Made by a program: the position numbers and the translations under genes. This document shows positions 20,709 through 31,441 of a stretch of DNA of 33,548 nucleotides, one piece after another. Source of the DNA: Lingula anatina (lineage: Eukaryota > Brachiopoda > Lingulata > Lingulida > Lingulidae); NCBI RefSeq assembly GCF_001039355.2, contig NW_019775847.1, positions 147,664-181,211 on the forward strand, in the 5' to 3' direction. How positions within the stretch are numbered: position 1 is the stretch's first letter; each line of letters begins with the position of its first letter. The notes below the pieces were generated by a model that did no database searches, had not been told where the DNA came from, and saw nothing but the letters and a program-made list of their open reading frames with translations.

Positions 20709-21989
20709 CAGACTTGACATTTAATATGGAATATTTTCTCCAAATCATAATTAATCAGTTTTTCCCTATTTTGCTGACTGATAAATGAATATAAGGATTA
20801 AAATCGTGTTTTAAAAACTTTTGATAATCTGTTCGACGTCATTGTGACATCAGTTCATAAATTGAATTCGCCAGTGAAGCAAACAAAAATACATTGCCTA
20901 TTTTAGGTCATTCGACAACCATTGAAAGCGATAATTTGGATCTCCATATTTTCCAAATTATCGTCTTTAAAAGAGTTACACGCCCCACAAAGGCCCCTCA
21001 TGTCAGTGTCTTGTCACAGCAATGGTCGCTGTTACACCTGACCTCATCTGGCTGCTACCAGAGCTTTCAAGCGGCAAGGCATTCCTTAGGATGGGTTTTT
21101 AGAGTTAAATCTGGAATAAAATCCCACGCAACGGCTAAAACTTGGTTTCGTTTCGTTGTAGGACATGCAGGCCGTTCATACGGTGAGTAATGACCTACCC
21201 ACATATTGTCTATGTGGTTCAAATATGGCGATTTTGATGACCAAAGTAGCTGCTCATTCCCTTGGTTCTGTAAGTCATCTGCTGTTAAAAGTGCTCTGTG
21301 TGAACCAGCAACCTCAAAGTGCAACCTAAAATTGTTCCTCAGGTGCCGCCTATCAAATAATGGTCAAGTGGTTCCCAGAGTATTCCTTTATTTCATCTTG
21401 TTCAGGTTTTCATCGATGACTTCCATTAGTGGAACTGGGTTGTTTTGGTTTAATTGCAGCAACATATCCTGAAGGACAGGGAGTCCTGTACCCTGGTGGT
21501 AAGATGTCAATACATTGGGCGTGGCCTCTGTGTAGGTGCATCAGTCTGGGCATAACTCTATAAAACTGTGCAGACCATTCCGTTTGACACAATAATTTGT
21601 CTGGCAATGTCTGTCTTTTTCGCGCCATTCTGGCACAGATTAATAATTTTATAAATCGCTGCTTAACTCATTTCACGCACTTCAATACAGTCCGTTTGCA
21701 AGCAATATTTCAAATTCTTCGATACAGTAATTGCCGACATATGGATTCTTTTTTGTCAGAACCATGCTTCATCAAACCAAAAGGAGCACCAGTCAATTAA
21801 ATGACTGCATATTACACAATGCAGCAGTGCAACAGACTTGGTAGTCAGTTAATTGGTAGGACACACCTGCCTTCATACCTCTCCAGTCAGATATCTTATG
21901 TGAGATCTGAGTTTTTTGAGGAAAAAAACGCATTTTTTACCTAGGTATACCTTTAAAACTCAAATATTCCATATTAAATGTCAAGTCTG
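20709..21989 (-). mobile_element. Degenerate Tc1/mariner transposon
   Basis: 1281 bp bounded by inverted terminal repeats starting CAGACTTGACATTTAATATG (about 28 bp near-perfect) and flanked by TA at 20707-20708 and 21990-21991, the hallmark of Tc1/mariner. On the minus strand, around 21250, the translation SPYLNHIDNMW matches the conserved end of the transposase catalytic domain (SPDLNPIENLW type), followed by an Arg/Pro-rich segment and AVAWDFIPDLTLKTHP. An upstream minus-strand frame (21410-21628) holds further transposase-like sequence. Several frame breaks show the element is dead. It lies in the intron or spacer behind FGase exon 1 copy 2. Confidence 0.85.
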
Positions 21990-21991
21990 TA

Positions 21992-22643
21992 TATAAAACA
22001 TGATTTTAGCCCTATTTGAGTACAGCCCCCCCCCCCCCCTTAGGCTGGTGTTGAGATAACGTCCTATTGCTGCTGTCCAGAAATTGGATTCCTCACCATC
22101 CCCTCACCACTAGCCATAGAATCGACGGGACATCTGTTAAAATTCTGGATTCTAAGCAGATTGAAACATTATCAAAAGAGAGGAATGTTATCTACAATGA
22201 AATACATGTAAGTAGAACAGAACAGAATAGATGAGATGAGATGAGATGAGATTAAAAATATTCAAAAGGCAATGTTTTATCATCGTATGACATCAGCATT
22301 GATTTCCGTTATGAGATAAAATGATAGAAGAATTTTGAAGGTTTTCAAAGTGGTAATAAAGAAACATCTTTAATTTCCTGTAATTTCCTTTACAAGAAAA
22401 AAAGTAGTGGTGGAACTTTTGTTTACTCCAAGCTGCACCAGATATTAGTCTACATTAGTTGTTTTATTGTAGTTTCGTAAAATTACACTCTTTTGCACAA
22501 CAGAACCTACACTAAGTTTTGTATGTTACATTCATTTTGCTTTTTTTAAAGACGATATCCCAAACATGTACAATTTTCTTTAAAAGCTGCAAGTATAAAA
22601 GGTAAGCCCTCAAGCAAATTCTTACGTTTGTTTCTAGTCAGAT
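21992..22643. other. Spacer right of the Tc1 element
   Basis: No gene. It contains a poly-C run (about 22026-22039) and an (ATGAG)n microsatellite at 22231-22251. Confidence 0.6.
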
Positions 22644-23190
22644 ATGGTACCAGGCAGTGACGCCGGTTGTTTTAAGTTTGGGTGATTTCTATTTTAAAAA
22701 TATGTAAAGCACGTTTCTCTTCATTTATATATACGGTTAGTTTTTCTTTTATAGCAGAACCGTGAAGCATGTTCTGTATGGTACCAGACAGCGCCGCCGG
22801 CCTTGTTTTAAGCTCAGGTGGTTTCTATGAAAAAATATGTAAAACACGTTTCTCTTCATTTATTTAAACGGTCAAAGTTTTACCTTTATAACAAAACCGT
22901 GTAGTATGTTTTGTATGGTACCAGCCAGTGCCGCCGGCCTTGTTCAAGGCTCGGGTGATTTCTTTTGAAAATTATTTAAAACACGCATGTTTCTCTTCAT
23001 TTAAATATACGGTTTAAGATTTACCTTTATGCCAGAACCCTGTAGCGTGTTTTGCATGGTGCCAGACAGTGCCGCCGGCTTCGTTCTAGGCTCGGATGAC
23101 TTCTATGAAAAATATGTAAAGCACGTTTCTCTTCATTTTTATATACGTTTTAAGTTTTTCCTTTAAAACAGAACCGTGCAGAATGTTATG
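22644..23190. repeat. Minisatellite, four units of about 135 bp
   Basis: Units start with ATGG at 22644, 22778, 22915 and 23056 (spacings 134, 137, 141). Each carries a GTACCAG-CAGTG-CGCCGG segment, ACGTTTCTCTTCATTTA-style sequence and CAGAACCGTG near its end. It ends about 60 bp before the promoter of F2. Confidence 0.85.
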
Positions 23191-23252
23191 GCCTGCTTCC
23201 CTTTAACATACCGGTTGTGGAAGCCGGACATTAATATTCATGACGGTTACGA

Positions 23253-23260
23253 TGACGTCA
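23253..23260 (+). promoter_or_regulatory. CRE-type octamer in F2 promoter
   Basis: A perfect palindrome TGACGTCA, 104 bp before the F2 ATG. A TATA-like GATAAATA lies at 23279-23286, 78 bp before the ATG; copy 2 has TATATAG in the aligned position. Confidence 0.5.
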
Positions 23261-23646
23261 TCAAGAAGAGTTTACTTAGATAAATAGAACACCATAAGAT
23301 GGGATTGCCATTTCACGGATTAACACTTCCCACAAAAGGACTCTCGTTGTTGATAAAGCGAAGATGCACCTTTTTCACGTCTACGTGTGGCCGTTGATCG
23401 CCGTTTTAGCGGGGAATTGTGCAAAGGGGTCAGGAATCAGTGGAACCAATGGCTACGTAGAGTATTTCCCAGGTAGTTATTTATTTCTAAATATCAGCTC
23501 CTCTCATTACGTTTCATTTTTACAGTGTATATCAAAGTATGTAGCATTTCAAAATAACCTTTTCTCAACTTGCATGGTATTTGAAAACATATTTTTGTTA
23601 AGGTGGGACTGTATTCGAATATGGCTAAAAATCACTTATTTATAGA

Positions 23647-23875
23647 TTAAATCAACAGTAAAAAAAATCCCCGAACCCCATTTGTAGTGCTTTGTTCAAG
23701 TGCTATAATACATGTACCATTAAAAGCATGTCAATAGCTGTACAGGTGCCTGAGAAAATCAAGAAACCGAAAATGATGTTTTCGCCCAAAAATTCCAATA
23801 TTACGTCACACGATGGAATCGGAGCTGTGTTTCAAGCATAATTAGATGTTTTGAAGATACATAAAATGAATGCAA
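23647..23875 (-). repeat. Dispersed repeat R, copy 2 (inverted)
   Basis: Opposite orientation to 20475-20706, lying in intron 1 of F2. The two copies could pair over about 3 kb. Confidence 0.8.
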
Positions 23876-24220
23876 CAGGAATAAAAAAAGCTAAAATTTT
23901 TAATTTAAGATATAATATCCAACCTGCAATCTTACCTTAACACAAATAAAATGTATGAGAAGGGCAGGACATTTTGTCGTAGCTACCCTTCAAAACACAG
24001 GTTTGGCTGCACATCTGGCATTAGACTAATAGAGCGAGTAAACTAAGAAGGAAAACTTAACCAGATACATCGGTGAAGTGGCAACAATGCCAATTAAAAT
24101 ATCAGTTACTTATTTACTTACTTATTCATTTATTTATTTATGCATTGTAAATGACAAGTTGCACTATGTATGAACTGGGTCAATTTTCGTCGTCAATAAA
24201 GTTTAACCGATCGATGAGCT

Positions 24221-24279
24221 TCTTAAAGAAAGACCTTGAGTCTCTTAAAGATAGACCTTGAGTCTCTTAAAGATGAACC
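24221..24279. repeat. 22-bp tandem repeat, 2.7 units
   Basis: Units TCTTAAAGA(A/T)AGACCTTGAG plus TC start at 24221, 24243 and 24265, in intron 1 of F2. Confidence 0.9.
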
Positions 24280-25443
24280 GTTCAGTAATTTTAGGGTCAA
24301 AATGTTACTGTCCCGCAATTCCTAGAAAGACCAAAGAAGTACTCAGACTACATTGGCAATAACACCTTACTTTGAATGGAATAGAAAAGATATGAGAGGG
24401 GGTCGAATCACCAGCCCTAAATGAATAATTTTTAAGCTCGTTTTTAAGTTATTGGGTAAAATTTATTTACATAATAACCTCTTCTTTTCATCCCTCGTTC
24501 ATTCATTTCAATCGTTTGTTGAACTTTGTTTACGCCGAGCTGCGACCAAGGGGCGGGACTGAGATAAGGCAACCCCCTTAAAGTGTGTAATTTCGAAAGG
24601 GAAATTACAGTAATTTCCAGTTATCCATGTGTTTATACAAACAAACATGTTACCACTAAACCAAGGAATTAGAAATATGTTGATACTTCTAGAATTTCCT
24701 CTCTGTGGTCAATTAAACAAAATGAAAAGCGCGTTTTAACAACAAAGATGGTTATCAAGAAGACGTGATCTTTAATTAGTTGGGTTTTGTCGATTCATAT
24801 AGTTTTTCATGTTGCATAGACGTTTTTTACCATTTGTTATTAGAATTGTTGTTGTTGTTCTAATCCTGAGGAAATTGTTTAATTACACTTTGTTTAGGGA
24901 GTTACATGTATAAATGAATAGAATAGAATTGGAATTTTAGAGAACCGACTTATCCAAATTTGATATTTTTATCAATCGATATTACTACAGAATTGCACAG
25001 CTTCAGGATCATGTCATAATATTTTTTTTTTCCAGGTACGCCGGATTCCCAGGTTATTATCACCGCCGCACATGGGGGATATCTCAAACCCAGCAGCATT
25101 CCCGATAGAACGAAAGGGTGTTTGTCAGGGTCAACGTGCATCTGGACCCATACCTGTGGTTCGACTAGCTCCCAGTGTACCGCCAAGACGGTGAGAGACA
25201 CCAAAACTAAGGAACTGGCTACAGAACTCACTAAAGCCTTGGAGACTCAGACGGGAAAGCGCCCACATTTGATCGTTAATCATCTAAGTAGAGGTATGCT
25301 TCAACCATTGTTGTGCGGATTTTTATGCACTTTTTGTATTTCATTGCCTCCCATACAACGTTACCATGGCGGTTCACAATGTTCTATACTCGACTCAAAT
25401 TTCAAATTTCCCAACAACGATACCGTATCCAAAATACTAAATA

Positions 25444-25513
25444 CTATTATTATATTATATTATATTATATTATATTATATTATATTATATTATATTATAT
25501 TATATTATATTAT
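25444..25513. repeat. (TTATA)n microsatellite
   Basis: About 13 pentamer units followed by a T-run, in intron 2 of F2. Confidence 0.95.
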
Positions 25514-26670
25514 TTTTTTTTTAATTTGGTTGCCAATATGGTGACAGAGTGAACCTAAATTGTTAATTGCTTGCAAAATTGTTTTTTATATTTGAGATAT
25601 GATATTTGATAGATCTTTTGTATTATATATGATCTGTAAGCATTTTTTTAAATTTGTCATAAGGTTTTTTAATTAATGGAAATATGTGATATGTTTATTC
25701 ATGCATTCACTCATTGCAAATATGAATAAACCCCCCCACTTTATAAGAGCAATGGGCCTCGTTTTTTCAGTAAAATTGGACCCCAATCGAGAAATTGGAG
25801 AGGCAACATTCAACGTTGCAGCTGCCTTGACAGCATTTAATGAATACCACCAATTCATCACTGACGCACGTGCCAACATCACCGGTGCGGGGCTTCTCTT
25901 TGACATGCACGGGCAAAGCCACCCTGAGAAGTGGATTGAACTGGGTTACTTGATGAGCAAAAACTGACTCAATGAAAACAATCTCGAACCCACCCTCTCT
26001 TCCATTTGCTCCTTGTACAACAGTCACAGTACAAACGTGGCTTTTGATGCCCTTCTACGTGGTAACAACAGTTTCGGCGGTTTACTGAGTAATCATGGGT
26101 ACAAGGTTGTTCCATCCCCGGGAAACACGTCACCCGGATCAGGGAACTACTTCAGTGGGGGCTACACGGTGAAGACGTATGGTTCGCGTTATGGTGGCTC
26201 CATTGATGCCATACAGATTGAATCACCGTATGCCTTGCGTACATCTGAACGTGCCGCCTACGTGGCAGCTTTGACAGCCGTGGTCCAGAACTTTCTGGAT
26301 TTGTATTATTAATATAATTCTGAATTTCAGACTTAATCCTTGCTACCTGCTTATCGGCAGGTAAATAATGTTGTATGATATGACTTGTAGGCAGATTCGT
26401 AGGATACCCCGTCTCGCTTGAATGAACCGCGTTTCTTATATTGCCTTCCCTTATCTCCTTAAAAAGAGAAAAACAACCACAATTTGAGCCCCATACCAAT
26501 ATATCATATGTATCTTGTCGAAGCTTTTGGTATGTGTGAGAAAAATTGGATGGTGGAATCCCGTCTTTCCGTAACCTTGTAAATATATGTATTCAAGATC
26601 CGTACGTATAAGTGTGGATGGAGTTTTGAAAATGCAAGGCACCATTTAATTCTGTATTGTTTGATATTAT

Positions 26671-28497
26671 AACATGGTAAGTTTATGTAACCGGAGACTA
26701 TAATCATGTTAAGGGCAACTATAGTAAAAAAAATATCCCAGAACTAAGTTTTATAAAATTCAAAGTAACTCTTCATTTTGACCAAAAAGAAAAGAATTTT
26801 CATGAGGTGAACAGCAATTTTCTTTGACTTACCGAACACAGTCGACATGGCTACGCTTATTTGGTTTTAACCAGGTCTGAGTGTTATGTAACCGGAGAAT
26901 ATATTCATGTTTAGGGCAACTATAGTAAAAAAACATTATCCCAGAACTTAGTTTTATTAATCTTGTGTGTAAGTAGGACAAAAAATATATATATTTTAGA
27001 GTTAAACCACCATTTGGGCGGTGTCCGCGTATAATAACACAAACACATGAGAGTTGACTATCTCACTTCATTATACTTTTTTCACTTTATGTTAATGACT
27101 GTGAATTATATATTTAAAAAAAATGGTATGCAACCAGTTGAGATGAAAGACTTGTCACTTTTTTTTACTCAAGTATGTGGATGATTTAGTTTTGTTTGCT
27201 GATTCTGCAATAGGATTACAAAACATGTTGGACTCATTAGCAATGTATGCTGATAAATGGTCTTTGACTGCAAGTGTAAAAAACAAGCAGAGATATTGGT
27301 GTTTAGGAATGGTGGTTGTACAAAAGTAGACGACGTATGGTCATATAAGGGTCAACAATTTGAAATTGTCGATGAATTTTTCTATTTGGGTGTTATTCTG
27401 AATTTTAATGACAAATTCTTCAAAACCCCAAAACAATTAGCCTTGCAGTGTCGTAAAGCGATGTTTAGTCTGTATAGAAAGTGCACTGATATGAGCCAGC
27501 ACTGCTCTTTCATTATTTGATACTTATATATATCTAGCATTGCTTACTATGGATATGAAGTCTGTGGGCACCATCGTGCACCAGACCTCGAAAAAGTTCA
27601 CTTGGACTTTGGGAAATTTATTTTAGGGGGTAAGTGTTCAACTTCAGATGCAATGATCTATGCTGAATTGGGAAGGTTTCCTTTGTACTGGGAAAACAAG
27701 AATAATAAAATATTGGTTGAAATTGAGGAAAACAAATAACTGCATTCTTACAAGAATGTTTAACCTATATCTTATGAATGGAGATACACGTATGAATAAT
27801 ACACCATGTGGTAACTGGCTTTCTAAGGTGCATGACATTTTTATAGAAACAGGTTTCCATGAATTTTGGTTTTATCCAAGTTATTACAATGAAAAGTTTA
27901 TGATCTCTCAAGTTAAACAAAAATTGATGGATATCCAACAGCAAGCTATATTTTCAGTCATAAACGGATCTCGGAAATGGTGGCTATATAGACACCTCAT
28001 TGATCGTGTTAATATGCAATCTTACCTTGCGAAGCCAATTCTAGCTCAATATAAAAAAAAATTAATCAGTAAAATTAGACTTTCTTCTCCTCTACCAGGG
28101 CTACAAATTGATTTTTCACAAGATATTCACAGATATGTCTTTGAATAAATAGACGGTCGTTTGGTCGTCTGGAAATGTGGAAAATGTGCCAATAATATCT
28201 GCCAACTTGGCACAGAGTACATATCAGAAACGCCTGATAGATTTGGGGCAGGCAAGAATCAGTATGATCTCCAATAAAATCCGTTTCTCTCGGCTCTGGT
28301 GGAAACGGTGGATCGACCCTACAGGTAGCTGTAAGATAGCTGACAGGAGAGAGAGAGAGAGAGTAGCCCGGAAGATCGTCCGACACTATCCCTGCCTGCG
28401 TGCCAGACCTGTAGCCCTTATGTGAAAAATAAAGAAGCCAAGTAATATCACCGCCAGCTACTGTGTTCAGACACCTCAGATATCAATAACCAACCAA
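26671..28497 (+). mobile_element. 5'-truncated CR1/L2-like LINE insertion behind F2
   Basis: Plus-strand translation from about 27173 gives YVDDLVLFADSA, the reverse transcriptase catalytic motif (Y-x-D-D), then KWSLT, DEFFYLGVIL, a conserved YGYEVCG-like segment, AELGRFPLY and RIIKYWLKLRKTNN. The last two are typical of the C-terminal region of animal CR1/L2-type LINEs. The frame is broken several times (for example near 27265 and 27520), so it is inactive. Alignment of F1 and F2 downstream sequence shows that about 1.8 kb (26671 to about 28497) is extra on the F2 side, giving approximate limits. The first 300 bp holds a direct repeat that may be a separate unit. No poly(A) tail is seen. Confidence 0.75.
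26683..26957. repeat. Pair of 73-bp direct repeats
   Basis: Positions 26683-26754 and 26884-26957 share TTATGTAACCGGAGA, AGGGCAACTATAGTAAAAAA and CCCAGAACT-AGTTTTAT. They are spaced 201 bp apart, within the sequence that is extra relative to F1. Confidence 0.85.
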
Positions 28498-28795
28498 TAT
28501 AATAATATTCTTTCTATTCGTTTTTTTAGATTAAAACACCTATGTACAACAAAAAATAGACTTGCTTGCGATTGTTCTTATGTGATGCCTTTATTTTCAA
28601 GTCGCTTTCCGTGAAATATGTTTTCACCTTTGATTGACTACCAATCGCTCGAAATAAAAATCACACTTCCTTCGTGATATAACTCGTACTAATTTGAACC
28701 GTTATAACTAGGTTATGTTTTAAACTATTTTATTATGCGTATTCATTCATTTAATTATGTGACGTGTACTTATTGATTTCATTTTCCATCTCTCT

Positions 28796-29403
28796 TAATT
28801 TACATAAAGTACATAATCTTTCAGCTTCCGAAGTTCGTTTATCCGGCGTTCGCAATCACAAACTCTCTGCTCGAGATAACAAACGGCAATTATCATTTAT
28901 GAGGCTATGGCTTGTGTGCCACTCTCTTTATTTAAGAGAATTGGCCCGAACACCAGTGCGTGTTGTACATTTTTCTTTGGTATAAACTGTGTCAAAGCAG
29001 ATGACATTCTTGTATCTTAAAATATTTTTTCATCAATGAAAAGTTTATTTTCACTTATTATGCCAGTATACCAAGTATGATAAGACATATCTTTGGAACG
29101 CTTATTGAAAACTAGGACATAATAACGATTCGTTATTACCGGTATGTCCAAGTTGAAAATGAGAACAAAGTTTTTTCTCAGCATTATGTTAAGTCCAAAT
29201 AACCGCCCACCAAAAAAAAAGAATAAAGTTTTGTCTGGTGTGGCAGTGGGATCATAATTTTTATTTCACCAACATTTCTTTGGGAAAGATTCTGTCAGCA
29301 ATGTTCAGTATTTCAATCTAGTATTTCATGGTCCCTGACTGTACTCTGAAAAGGTCGGAACCGTCAAATATCACCTCGAACTGCTTGGTTGCATGTTTTG
29401 GAC
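28796..29403. other. Intergenic, nothing recognised
   Basis: AT-rich sequence after the end of the F1/F2 homology (about 28795). No gene or clear repeat. Confidence 0.55.
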
Positions 29404-29406
29404 TAA

Positions 29407-29666
29407 CGCTGCGTTCACATGAAAAATCTATTTTCTAAAAATCTAAAAAAAAATCTATTTGCGTTATCTTGTGATCACGATCTGTGCCCTGAATACCCCA
29501 TGGCGTAATTACGGGCAGCGCGAGCCAGTTACTTCCAAAGCTGTGATTAATTTTCGGCGCTGGCAGTAATTACGCCGCGGGGTATTCAGGGCACAGACCG
29601 TGATCACAAGATACCGCAAATAGATTTTAGATTTTTAGAAAATAGATTTTACATGTGAATGCAGCC
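29407..29666. mobile_element. 260-bp foldback MITE 3 (TAA target duplication)
   Basis: Terminal inverted repeats of about 110 bp: GCTGC(G/A)TTCACATG, AAAATCTATTTTCTAAAAAT, ATCTTGTGATCACG, TCTGTGCCCTGAATACCCC and GGCGTAATTAC occur in both arms. TAA flanks both ends (29404-29406 and 29667-29669). The structure suits a non-autonomous PIF/Harbinger-type element. RNA from it would fold into a long hairpin. Confidence 0.88.
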
Positions 29667-29893
29667 TAAAGCCCTAAACGTTGTATGCAGCATTGAACAA
29701 TATAAAATAAAAATAAGATATTGCATTGCTAATACATATGGCTTTATTTTTGTTCCCGCCAGACGCCTTTAGGCGATATTCTTTGTCAATGTTTTTTTCG
29801 CTGACCATAAAAAAGTGAAAACAAGGATATAAAGGAAATTTAGTTTATGATAAGTGATGTGAAACTAAAGAATATGCCAATGCACATGCTGGA

Positions 29894-30126
29894 GGTAGCC
29901 GGCGTAACAGGAATGGAAGTCCGCTAGGAACCGCTGTCCGCTTCCCATTACTTTGTGCAGATGACATTCTTCCTATATACTAACCCCTATACTTACCATT
30001 ACTTTGTGCAGATGACATTCGTCCTATATACAAACCCCAATACTCCAATTAACCCTAACCTGTACTTATCATATGGGAGCCCGGACTACCATTGCTAGGA
30101 CTACCGTTCCTGTGACACTGGCACTT
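29894..30126. mobile_element. Weak foldback element with internal 50-bp tandem duplication
   Basis: Arms at about 29894-29942 and 30069-30118 match imperfectly when inverted (ACAGGAA-GG-AGTCC, CTAG-AA, GTCCG). Between them, CCATTACTTTGTGCAGATGA is tandemly repeated with a 50-bp period (29945 and 29995). No clear target duplication. Confidence 0.45.
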
Positions 30127-30979
30127 GCAGACTAAATTGTACATGTCTAGGTGTGTTTGCTATGCTATATGCCAAACTATTCGGATACGAGAATGCACGG
30201 ATGTATTCCCGTCAGCCTTGTTCTATTCCATAAGAGCTTGCAGCTTCAGGGCAATACATGTTTATCCGTAAACCATACATACCCGTGGGAAAATATTTTG
30301 ACATTTATATGCGACATACAGTTAGTGTCTGTTTTACCATGACGTAATCCTGACTATTTGTTTCGGCGGAATGTCTGGAAATCATCGCTAGCTAGACTCA
30401 GTGGAAGTTTTTTTTTCTTGAAGTGACAGACCAGTTAGTAATATCATTTCATTTCACAACCACCATGTTCAGTTGAGTAAATTATTACAAGTTTTGCAAT
30501 TCCGGAGTAAATACCAGTAATTGAACCACAAACCCGGTATATGGTAGCTATATTCAAACAGCAGATTGATAAAGCACGGTATATTCAACACATGCGATAA
30601 CTGACATATTGAAATGTTCGAATATGTATATTTTCTTCTCTGTTTTCATCTCAGCATTAAAACTAAACACACTTCTTGTATATACGTCGACAAGCGTCTT
30701 TGAAACAGTTTTCTCCCAGGCAGAGGTCCTTGCTGTTCCCGTACAGTTTTTTGTGCCTTTCAAGATTGGAATAATGTTTCCTTTGAACTTCCATGCAACG
30801 GTGATCCCAGCTCCAATTAGTATCAAAAAACTTAAACAGATCTAGATGGAGTTTGCTCCGGTTGAGGCTTGAGCATTCAACAGGGCATGAATCAAACCCA
30901 CCCGAATAGCATAGCCCTTCCATAAGTGCCAGGTTTGATAGGTGCACAGGGTCAGGTATCTTCTTTCCACTTTGGTTGA
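30127..30979. other. Gap between MITEs and glycosyltransferase fragment
   Basis: No supported gene. A minus-strand frame around 30554-30840 begins with a hydrophobic segment (FLILIGAGITVAW) preceded by CATCTAG, so a membrane-anchor exon is possible but unsupported. Confidence 0.4.
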
Positions 30980-30997
30980 CTAAAAGTGAAAATGGTG

Positions 30998-31091
30998 TAA
31001 TGACATGAAAAGTAATCTGTCTGGGTGTGTGGTTACCATAAGCACAAAAGGTGGGACCGATGCCCAAGCCGAGAGGTTTTCGCTGATGGAT
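30998..31091 (-). pseudogene. Glycosyltransferase paralogue fragment
   Basis: The minus-strand translation LSAWASVPPFVLMV matches residues 49-62 of the 332-aa glycosyltransferase (LSAWATVPNFVLMV), and the surrounding nucleotides also match. It is followed by a different sequence and a stop, and preceded by the GA/GT microsatellite. Either a truncated duplicate or one exon of a decayed paralogue. Confidence 0.6.
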
Positions 31092-31136
31092 ACGTGTGTG
31101 TGTTCGTGTGTGTGTGTGTGTGTGTTTGTTTGTGTG

Positions 31137-31184
<48 letters not shown>

Positions 31185-31201
31185 AGAAGAAGAGAGAGAG
31201 A
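31092..31201. repeat. (GT)n-(GA)n compound microsatellite
   Basis: GT-rich at 31092-31138, then GA-rich to 31201 with a short GAA stretch. Confidence 0.95.
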
Positions 31202-31441
31202 ATAAAATCTGATATCTAGTCCCATGTGTTTCCGTTGAGTAAAAAGACAAATTCATTTTAAATTATTTTCCATTTTGAACCAAAACATGTTAAAACATGC
31301 CATTTTTTTCAGTTGGCCCTTTTATATGTGGCTAAGCCATGAAATTTTACCCATAACTTTTTTTATAACATCTCCTTTTTCCCTCTATTGACCGTAGTCT
31401 CGGTTTTGCACAGTAACTTCCCCCCTCAGTACTACATGTAT

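Larger units (their letters stand above)
23364..26312 (+). pseudogene. FGase-like gene F2, interrupted by a TGA
   Basis: Exons 23364-23472, 25036-25293 and 25771-26312 have exactly the lengths of F1 (109, 258, 542 nt) with standard junctions (CAG-GTAGTT; TTCCAG; GAG-GTATGC; TTTCAG). The only lesion seen is TGA at 25965-25967, codon 188, where F1 has CGT (Arg); a CGA-to-TGA transition explains it. Truncation would leave 187 aa, keeping the ASHGG, DPNR and HGQSH motifs but losing the C-terminal 115 residues. The rest of exon 3 is still open and close to F1, so the stop is recent, a polymorphism, or read through. The stop context is TGACTC. Confidence 0.8.

Noticed and set aside
21206-21472. Plus-strand frames inside the Tc1 element
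   Set aside because: They are antisense to the transposase remnant, whose motif is on the minus strand.
31005-31205. Frames across the GT/GA repeat
   Set aside because: Open only because dinucleotide repeats lack stops.
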